Source: Hypomesus transpacificus
Taxonomy: Eukaryota > Chordata > Actinopteri > Osmeriformes > Osmeridae
Length of the DNA: 64,000 nt
Reading direction: 5' to 3'
NCBI RefSeq assembly: GCF_021917145.1
Contig: NC_061065.1
Coordinates: 14,278,700-14,342,699 of the forward strand
Each line of letters starts with the position of its first letter. The stretch's first letter is position 1. Under the pieces are notes generated by a model, which did not search any database, had not been told where the DNA came from, and saw only the letters and a program-made list of their open reading frames with translations. The translations under genes and the position numbers were made by a program. Below, in pieces: positions 55,441 through 64,000 of the stretch.

Positions 55441-56324
55441 TACATGTTCTGAGGTTTTCAGTAATTTTCCGTCTTCTTACCGTGTCAGTTCTTAGACAGG
55501 TGAAAGGTGAGGCAGAGATAGCTGGTAATCATCAGGTATCTGGGGGGATTTATCGCATGAGTCACTCACAAGACAAGCAAAAGCTGTCTTCCATTCAGTC
55601 ACTCTTTCACAATATGCCATTGACAGTGTTCCTGAGTTAACAAGGGTAACTGAATTGAGGATATAGCTGGAGACCCATATCTGGGCTCGATGAGTGGATT
55701 TGATGTGTGTGTGCTCGTATGCATGGGTGCATGAGCTAAGTACGGAGACATGTGTCTGTGCTTGTCTCTCTGTGACTGTATGTGCATTGAGACATTTCTA
55801 TGAGGCAGCAGATATTAAAGTAAATACTGTGAAATCATAGAAATAAAAATAAAGAGTTTTGCTTTCTTGACGTCACAGGAAATCATCGTCCTCCATTTAA
55901 AGGTCATAATATTGATCCACACACCACCGTCTTTTTGTTGGCCAGATGTATAGAGCCCTCTGAGATGAAGGAAGATGATGAAAGAGTTTGTTCCACCATC
56001 CATTATGTCAGAGTTTGTCCTTGGATGGAGGAGCCAGTGAATACCGTCACTATTGTTTCACTCTTTCTAAACATGTACCTTACCATTCTTATGTTAACAA
56101 CATCCGGTTTCATGTTACAATTTTAGGGGGCTACTGGGTGATTGAGTTTATGAAACTGTCAACTTCTACCAAGGAAAACATTTATCACAGAAGCCCATCA
56201 AGAACAGCCTGGCTGCCAGCCCAACTTAGCCCCGCCCACCAAATAAATTGGTCGGGAAGTTGGGTCTGGGGTAGCTCGGTTGGGGAAAAACTATAAAACT
56301 ACGTTGGGAGTTTTTCTGGGAGTT

Positions 56325-56447
56325 TTTCCTTGTCTTCCTTGAGGGTTTAGGTTGGTTGAGGGGCAGTTCTATGGGCGCATGTGAAGCCCTCTGTGACATG
56401 CTTGCGTGTAAAAAGGGCTATACAAATACATTTGATTTGATTTGATA
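56325..56447 (+). mobile_element. LINE/SINE 3' end in pomc intron 1
   Basis: It runs from ttccttgtcttccttgaggg through gtgaagccctctgtgac and aaaagggctatacaaataca to a (TTTGA)n tail. Elements of this type are common in teleosts. Precise family not assigned. Confidence 0.7.
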
Positions 56448-56907
56448 TCCAAAACAGGAGCTGTTCGGACCAATCAAATTGTCAGGGCGGGCTTTATAGA
56501 TGATCAACAGAAACATAATCAACCACGTCACCAAAGAGCGCTTGGGTTGAATTCATTTTCAACAAACAACATACTACATGGCTCTGATTGGTTGTAGGTA
56601 TGTCCAATTGAGCGAAGAGGCATTTTTTTTACGAGTTCGGTTGAAACACACCCCATACTCACAGCCCAATGGAGCGGTTTCAGATTCATATTCTGAATAG
56701 AATTATGAGTATGACAACGTCAGGCTACATCAAGAACATACAAATGAATTTGAAATTGACGCTGTTGATATCAAAGTCTCAGCCAAAGAGATTTTGGACT
56801 TTGTGACATATTAAGGCTGGTGTGTGTTCCCAATTGGCTAAACTTCAAGTGTCATTCCTTTCTGAAATGTGATTATTCTGTGTCCCCTGTGTGGTGATAG
56901 GCTGAAG

Positions 56908-57725
56908 ATGGTTTGTGTGTCGTGGCTGTTGACTGTGACGGCAGTGGTGTTTGTGTGCAGCCCCAGGGTCTGGGCTCAGTGCTGGGACCGCCCCTACTGC
57001 AAAGATCTTAGCTCACTGGACAAAATACTGGTGAGCCATCATCCTCATCCTTATCCTTACTTCCTCCTTGTCGTTCATAAAGACATCAGAAACTCCTCTT
57101 TCTGATCATCATTCCCATCTTCCTCCACCTCCTCTTCTTCCTTTTCACCGTATCTCACTCCTCACATCCTGTTCTGTGGTCTCATTTCTCTGCCCTGCAG
57201 GAGTGTGTTCACCTGTGCAGGTCTGAGGTCCAGACCAAGTCCCAAGAGCCCAGCTCGGCCGAGCAGCTGTCCACGGAAGAGAGCTTCTCCCTGGGCATCC
57301 TACTGGCTGCCCTGGCCTCTGGCGAGATGGCCCTGGAACCCGAGCCTCAGTTACGCAGTGAGGAGAGGCGCTCCTACTCCATGGAGCACTTCCGCTGGGG
57401 CAAGCCCGGCGGCCGCAAACGCCGGCCCATCAAGGTGTTTGCTCTGGAGGGGGGCGATTCCTCCGAGGGCTTCCCTCTGGAGGCCCGTAGGCAGCTGAAC
57501 AGCGTGGAGGACGGAGGGCAGGGGAGCCGGGGGAGGGCCAGCCCCAAGGCGCCCTCTCAGCTGGGGCTTCAGGCCAAGAAGGATACCCCCTACAGGATGA
57601 GTCACTTCCGCTGGGGAACCCCGCCAGCCGTCAAGCGCCACGGGAGCTTTGTGATGCCATGGGAGCAATCCCATGAGCCTCTGCTCTCGTTGTTGAAGAA
57701 TGTCATCGTCAACAAAGAGCCATAG
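56908..57725 (+). CDS. pomcb: Proopiomelanocortin, divergent teleost copy (pomcb-like)
   Basis: Two coding exons, 56908-57030 and 57201-57725, encode 215 residues. Exon 2 starts at 56901; AATAAA at 57894-57899 ends the transcript. The signal peptide (VSWLLTVTAVVFVCSPRVWA) is followed by the N-terminal POMC peptide with its four-cysteine pattern. ACTH/alpha-MSH follows RR as SYSMEHFRWGKPG with GRKRR, then PIKVFALE. Beta-MSH is DTPYRMSHFRWGTPPAV before KR. Gamma-MSH is absent, as in teleosts. Hormones act on melanocortin receptors after dibasic cleavage in pituitary or brain cells. The C-terminal beta-endorphin starts HGSFVMPWEQ where the opioid core YGGFM is expected, while the rest (LLSLLKNVIVNKEP) keeps the endorphin layout. 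Alpha-MSH residue 13 is Gly instead of Val. The b-copy assignment rests on this divergence and on memory of other teleost POMC-beta sequences. It is followed tail-to-tail by efr3b. Confidence 0.93.
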
Positions 57726-57899
57726 TTGGAGGGAGGATGGAACCAGGATGGATGGGGGCGAAGAATGAGGGAGAGAGGATGGGATATATGAGAGGAGAGA
57801 GGCTACCATGATTGTGCAGATCCTTGACTTATGGATATACATTTCATATATAAGTCTAAAATTGTCTTCTATAGATTAAGTTTGAAAAGTAAAAATAAA

Positions 57900-59072
57900 C
57901 AAGGGCACTATGCTTGGGTCAAGTCTAACATGTTTAAAAAAATAAAAATAAAACTTTCTTTTTAAACATGGGTATCTTAGAGAACTACTTTGATTGTTAT
58001 TAATTAAAACAATAAAATCCACACAGTCACAAAGTTGAGCTTTAAGAATATAGCTTGTGCACCAGGATTTAACAGCCTTAGCTTGAATGTTTGTTTGAAC
58101 ATGTTAATAAAAATATATATTTCATTTATGGAACACTCAAGTGACCCTCTTAGTTTGTCACTGAAACCTAATACTGTTACCAAGACTACATATTGTAGGA
58201 GAGGGAGAGAAACGGAATATTTCACAATCAGAAAAAAAGAAAGAAAGACCAAAAGATTTCCGAATGTGCAAAAGAAACATGTTTCAAACGGGGGTGATAT
58301 ACTTCCTCTTTATTTTTCTTGATACACTGTAAAAAAATAAAATAAATATAATTATAATGATAACATGAAAGAAACAGCTTTGTGGCAAGCAAACCCAGAT
58401 CCCTGTAATGATCCAGAGTATTGCAGCACGAGGGCCCTTCAGTCCTACAACAGGTCCACATTAAGAGGACAGACAGGTGTGCTGGGGTGAGGCTGTGAGG
58501 GAAGCTCTACTGTACGGTGCAGCACACAGGCTTCATAAAGCACCAGTCAACATGTTGTCCTCCAGAGTGACGAGCATGAGCAGGCTTTCTTACAGTCAAT
58601 AGATGTCGTATACTGAAGTTGTATTTAGGCTAGTTAATGACATCTGGGATTTGTATGAAAGAGGATAGAAGGTAGACCTTCTTTGGGTCCAGATGGTTCC
58701 AGAGAAATGATCGAGTAATGCATGGATGTCTTCATCACTGAGAACTCCCTCCCTCATTTCTCGGAGTTCCTCAGTGAGGTAAACAGGTGTACATATCTAC
58801 AACACGTCTCCTCTCAGTGTGTCCACTGCAATTCCAACTTTGAAACCTCTGGTTTGTTCAGTCCCAGCTCAACTCAGACTGGGTGTAATCCTCGAACATG
58901 ACCCACACTGAAGAGATTTGTATTTTTATTACAATACGACCAAACTTCTCAGCTGTTGTGGAAACCAAGTAGTGTTTTGCCTGCTAACACTGTAACTACC
59001 AGTTAAACCGTGTATTTTCAAAAGGAGAGAAAGAAAAACGCAACAATGTCATTTCTAGCGACGCAAAGATGC
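57900..59072. other. Intergenic between pomc and efr3b
   Basis: AT-rich DNA between converging genes. Minus-strand AATAAA candidates exist at 58310-58315 (ctttatttttc) and at about 59076-59081 (ttttatttac). The second is the better end for efr3b. No gene was seen. Confidence 0.45.
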
Positions 59073-61170
59073 TTTTTTATTTACAACCAATCAAATGAAA
59101 GGGCATGGAAACCATTGAGACAGGAAGTCCACATTGAGGAGCAGGATAGGGACAACAACTCTCACTAACACACATACAGCTGTCTCCATGACAGCAGAAG
59201 AGAGAATACCACATTGACAATCATTCACACTAGCATGACATGCTACGTTCTTTGAGCGAAAGAGAAAAAAAATAAAAAAGATGTTCATACTCTGTACTGC
59301 AACTGGCATCAGCAACACAACAAGCAAATCAGTTTCATAGAAGTTTGGATGTGCAGGACACAGGCTTCAAAACGGATCAGTGTTTCAAGTCAACATGGGA
59401 GGTGTGGTCAACACTTTCTCTACTGGCTATGAAATATCTTCCATCTTCTGTGTCCAATGTTCATTTTTAGATTAATGCACTACTTAGTCGTGCGCACAAT
59501 AGAGTACATGTCAGTTTTGGTATCAGCCATTGGCACAGACACACTGCTGCCCCCTCAGCACACGTCACACCGTTCAATGAATTGTACACTTGTCATACAG
59601 TTCCAAAAATCCCGTTTTCCAATAGGACCTTTGCGACCTGTTAAGATGACAAAGACAACATCTTAATGTCATTAAAACTATATTGAAATGGTGACCAAAT
59701 GTTTTCTTCTCACGGATGGTCACAGTACAGAAGCGCTATATTAAAACTAGCTACATCACTAGCATGCAAGGTTGGGTCCAACACTCATAAGGCATGTTCT
59801 CCATGTTAAAAGCTGCCTTTGTTACTAGGGAACCCAGTTTAAAGTGCAAAGTTCACAGGACAGATAGATTGACCTACAGCACTACAATGTAAACAGCGAG
59901 ATGTACTGTACAATGGAATCGGGAGTTAAGTTTGACAGCACTTACTGATCAAATATTGCATTACATTGGCAACACTTTGCAATAACAATTATTGTAAGCT
60001 TTCATAAAATCAATTGTTAACAATGAACTCACAACTGTGAATAGATGGTAAACACTAGCTGTAAATGGAAATTAGATATGAAGTTGATTTAGAAATGAAC
60101 CGTGAAATGAACCCTAAAAGGGTCCAAATCCTCAAGTAGGTTTACAGGCGTCTGTTAAAGTATAGTTATTTTTGTTGCCATTACACTTACACCACCGAGT
60201 TTAGAGTAAGACTGAGTTTGACTGCATGGTCATTTAACTGTTCTACTTGACCAACATTATGACAGGAACATTTAAACAGAAGATGGTAAGCTGCACACTG
60301 ACGAGTCTTGACTCTTCATTTGACGCAAGGACAGAGACTAACTTTTTTGTAAAGTGGGTTTGGTTCTGACACACACACACACACACACACGAGTAAATAT
60401 GAACCATGCAGTCCATGGACAATGGGTTACCTACGCGATAACAAGACCACACAGAACACTTTGGGCTGTAACATCATAGGGCTACACAACCAATCCTGGA
60501 CAGCACGCCCGTAGGGACAGGTCCCGAGAACACAGGAAGTGAGGGAGGGGGGGGGGGGTCTTAGAATGTCACCGAGCAGGAAGTGCCAGAGCACCGTCCA
60601 GTTCCAGTACGGCAGGCCTGTATCACGACACAGGGCATGGCTTAACTACAGATGAGGCTACCCTAAATGCTAGCCTGTTTGGCATCAGTCTGTCAGTTGT
60701 CTTGCAACACTACTAATGATCCACCAGGCTACACAGCTCACTCATCCCTCCCCACACACACACACAACAGGCTTAGCGTTATTGCCTTAGTACTTTATTT
60801 TATGCCTGCATGAGCTTTAAGAATGTTTCAAACCCCCATGGTTTCCAACGGACACCCCCCCCTCCCCCCCCCCCCTTCTTCCAGTAGTGTCTACATACAA
60901 CACAGGCCTAGTCTCTACACTCGAGTTATTACTCAAGCTTTGACTGTCATCACAGAGGGACGAAAAGGATTCGCGTCATCCATGACTGTGCGGTTTAGGA
61001 TGGCACTGAAGACTAGGATGAGTCATCTGTAATGCGGTCAGTGAGACTGCAGGGGGCGTGGTCTCCATGCTCTCCTGCTGCGATCCAAATGGACTCCAGC
61101 ATCTGAGGCCAGATGGATGCACACTCTCTCTGTCTTCAACTCGACCTCACTCACGGCCCGGGCGACCCCA

Positions 61171-61268
<98 letters not shown>

Positions 61269-62561
61269 CCACGTCACGGACGACATGCTGGTTAGTTCTC
61301 TGAGGACTCGCTCTGGGTTACTGGTAAAACAGTTCCTAGTTTTCCATCAAATTATGGCTAGAATCAGTGCAATCTAAATTCTATATTCCCCACTTCCCAC
61401 AAAAAATGATGTGGATATGTACGACACTTCTCCGCATATACACATTGATGTGACAAATCCATCTCGTTTCTTGCTTAACTTCATGCTTGTGTTTGAGAGT
61501 GTAAACTTGACTGTAAACACACACAGGATCTTGTCAGCGCGACAGCTATGTCTGAATCAATTTTATAACGGTGCAAACGGGTTCACACCGGTTTAGGTAC
61601 AGCAGAGTCACCTGTAAGGCACTGTCAATCTGGGAGGACAGCGCGCAGGTCATGTTGAATGTATCAGTATGGATACAAAAATATACAACATAAAAACACA
61701 GGTTATATAACAAACAAAAAAGCACTCCGGCCTAAAAAGCAGCAATACTTAAGAAAGGCAAAACAACACAGAGATCATTTAAAAACACATATGGACCAGT
61801 AGCAACTTCAGTTAAATGAATGATTTGTAAAGGGACACTAGTAGCTGTGCCTAACTAGCACAGCGAGCCAGCTATGTAACATATCCCTTTAACTCCATGA
61901 ACACATTACAACTCAATAAGGACATATTAAAATCAGTAAAACTCCAACTAAAACGATCTATTTCATCACATTTGACAGTTGACCTTTTACCCCCTACTCA
62001 GGAAGGTAGTCCAGCAGTGGGGAGAGTATGGCATCCTGTTAGGGACAAACTAGGGGAAGAGTCCAGACCCCGTCAGGGTCATTTCTCCAAGTGAGAGTTG
62101 TCTGCATGCAGCTAAGTCGGAGCAGGGACTGAAAGCTCTTCTCCGTCCTCCCCGTGTTCACCTTGTCCTTCACAGCTCCTCAGAGGGGCGCTCGCTGTGC
62201 CCAAGCAGGCTCACCAATCAGGGGTGGGGTTAGAGGGTGGAGGGGTCTGGGGGAGAGGGTGGAGGGGCGAGAGGGCGGAGGGGCGGGGCGGGGTGAGGTG
62301 AGAGTTCATGCTGCGTCCTCAGATGTTTTCGTCTTGGTTTGTTTCACGGTTTGCTTGGAGTCCTTTGTTGGTTTTCTATCTCGCCAGGATTCACAGTGAC
62401 AGAGGCTTTGCGTAGCCTGTTGGGACAACTGAGGGTAATAACCCTCTCCCTCTCTCTGGCACTCTCCCTTTACAGTATCACCCCCCCCCCCCCCCCTCCC
62501 ACACACACACTCCTTCATTTCACCCCCCCCCCCCCCCAGTGGTGACCCCTGACCCCGCATC
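59073..62561 (-). other. efr3b: Probable long 3'UTR of efr3b
   Basis: About 3.5 kb of non-coding sequence lies between the efr3b stop and the minus-strand AATAAA near 59078. It includes a (CA)n array and poly-C runs at 60855-60872, 62480-62496 and 62522-62537. Extent is inferred from the poly(A) signal only. Confidence 0.4.
61171..61266 (+). repeat. (CA)n microsatellite, ~48 units
   Basis: A perfect CA run inside the presumed efr3b 3'UTR. It would be transcribed as (GU)n. Confidence 0.96.
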
Positions 62562-63279
62562 CTAGTAGACACAGAGGTCGGGGAACTTCATCTCGTAGAC
62601 GGGGACCGAGCGGCTCTGCGTCTGGCCGTAGCCTGATGAGATGGTTCCGGAAGGGCTGGGAGGAGGCCTGGGGACGAGAGGCACACGTCATCCTCGTCCC
62701 TCTCACCGGGAAACACACGGTAGCCGTTTAAACTGTCGATAAAGACGCTCGCGCTCGGGGGCGCATGCCGCGGCCGACTGCCTTACCTGATGGTGATCTC
62801 GAAGATCTGATTGAGTTTGCTCTGCAGCAAGGTGGCCTGCACACAACCAGCACAGCGAGTTAAGAGTCAGAGAGAAGGCAACTCAAGACATTCACCAGCC
62901 ATCCACAACATGACAGCTCAGTGTGATTTCACAGGCAGGTTGTGGTCAAAAAAAGAAGAAGGTTTGTGGTTTTTACCCGGGCACCACAGTGGGCAGCTAT
63001 CTCCTCGAAGGGGGCCTTCTGGAACTTCTCCACCACCAGCCTCCGGCGCTCTTTCTCCTGCTCCTCCATCCCCACGCTGTCCACTGAGGCACACACACAC
63101 ATTAATAATGCTAGAGTACAGTACAGTGGCGGCCAGAGTGAGTGGTCTTCTCTAGCGCTATGAGACGTACCGATGGCGTTCTTCAAGGTTTCAAACGTGA
63201 TCTCCTCTGCTGGAGTCTTCTGCCCAGCAACATGACAACAAAGACAGAGTGTGTCACAAAGACAGAAGGGACAGGCTGG

Positions 63280-63319
<40 letters not shown>

Positions 63320-64000
63320 CCTTCACCTCCTCCTTCTCTGGACTGTTCCTGGACTCCACCTCCACCTGCAGTGAGATGGTCTCTCCAATGCTCTTCCTCT
63401 TTGACAGGCGGTCCTCATCTACATACACACACACACACGCGCGCAGGGATGCACACACACACACGCTCAGAATTCCTCTCCTTGGCCTGATCAAACTCAG
63501 ACACGCATCCTTGAAAGTAGCAACCCGTGAAGCACACATCCTGAATGCTCGTATTGATCCCACAAAATCTTCTTGGAAGCACAATCCCTGAAAGTGTATG
63601 TGTGTGTGAGTGTGTGTGTACTACCTGTGAACTGGGGTACGTAGGGTGTGGCCAGTCGGTCTGTGTTGTAGCCGCTGCCCCCCAGAACCTCAGTGATCTT
63701 GGACTGCTGGAACAGCACCTCCCCCTCCAGCTTCTCTAGAGAGGCTGGGAGTCTGGGGGTGTGGGGGGTAGAGGAGAGGGGAGGTACAGGAGGTGGGAGG
63801 AGGGGGGTAGATGGGAGAGGGAAGAGGCAGGGAGGCGGTGGGAGAGAGCAGATGGGAGAAGGGGGTGAAAAGACACGGTTATCCCATTTTCTACTTGACA
63901 GCGTACGTCCCAAAGAGAGAGAGGACCCGTCCACACAAAGCAGCCGTCTCCGCATGAGTCACTAAAAGGGTTTTTGAGGTTCAGTGAAGATGAAAGGTCT
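62562..64000 (-). CDS. efr3b: EFR3 homologue B, C-terminal part (5' end outside window)
   Basis: Coding exons on minus: 63625-63752, 63327-63418, 63171-63219, 62977-63083, 62787-62836, 62562-62667, with phases that join. A further exon about 63896-63966 is possible: acceptor ttttag, donor gtagaaaa, and its phase-2 end fits the next exon. The encoded C-terminus includes LATPYVPQFT, DEDRLSKRKSIGETISLQVE, EEITFETLKNAI, EKFQKAPFEEIAAHCGAR, IRPPPSPSGT and the invariant end YEMKFPDLCVY. EFR3 proteins are palmitoylated plasma-membrane anchors that recruit the PI4KIIIalpha-TTC7-FAM126 complex to make PI4P. The B copy is chosen over A from the sequence and because POMC and EFR3B are neighbours in tetrapods. 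Confidence 0.92.

Noticed and set aside
63897-63955. MRRRLLCVDG frame as an efr3b exon
   Set aside because: That frame ends in phase 1, whereas the next exon needs phase 2; a different frame of the same segment fits and is mentioned as a possible exon only.

Overview
The window is nuclear DNA of a ray-finned (teleost) fish. The genes are split by GT-AG introns. Microsatellites (CA, GA, TA, CTCCCT) and long poly-G/poly-C runs are very dense. tRNA-derived fish SINEs ending in the 'gcgtctgctaaatgac' tail, LINE 3' ends and MITE-like elements fill the gaps. A 100-base run of N (6401-6500) marks an assembly gap. I cannot name the species. The POMC precursor has no gamma-MSH, as in teleosts, and looks like the divergent pomcb copy.

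Layout, left to right. 1-7634: no coding exon recognised; G-rich minisatellites, a SINE, microsatellites and the N gap. 7635-17867 (minus): rps6kc1, a PX-MIT-pseudokinase protein; its last ~95 codons were not found. 18000-19750: hAT-like fossil, (TA)n, and one of two 155-bp direct repeats. 19753-21733 (plus): an unrecognised intronless gene with three copies of one domain, broken by one in-frame stop and one frameshift, with the second direct repeat behind it. 22260-22820: two decayed DNA-transposon pieces. 24407-29318 (minus): a complete 13-exon DBH-like copper monooxygenase of the MOXD family. 30240-30655: LINE 3' end. 31192-31740 (minus): an orphan terminal exon of unknown family. 32836-43827 (plus): complete 19-exon snx9 (SH3-PX-BAR). 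46369-50061 (minus): complete 7-exon secreted angiopoietin-like/fibrinogen-related protein. 50750-51868: a recent tandem duplication of ~560 bp. 53929-57899 (plus): pomc with TATA box, non-coding exon 1, long intron and two coding exons. 62562 to the right edge (minus): 3' part of efr3b, tail-to-tail with pomc.

The genes are not an operon-like system; they are independent vertebrate genes. The pomc-efr3b neighbourhood matches the tetrapod arrangement and supports both calls. The points most worth a second look are the triple-repeat disrupted gene between direct repeats, the loss of the opioid core (and a changed alpha-MSH C-terminus) in this POMC, a frame-breaking extra G at an rps6kc1 splice junction, a SINE ending about 16 bp from an rps6kc1 splice donor, and long poly-C tracts serving as polypyrimidine tracts at several splice acceptors.

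Exon borders were set by eye from splice motifs, reading phase and remembered family sequences. Phases were checked by arithmetic along each gene; no alignment or expression data were available.
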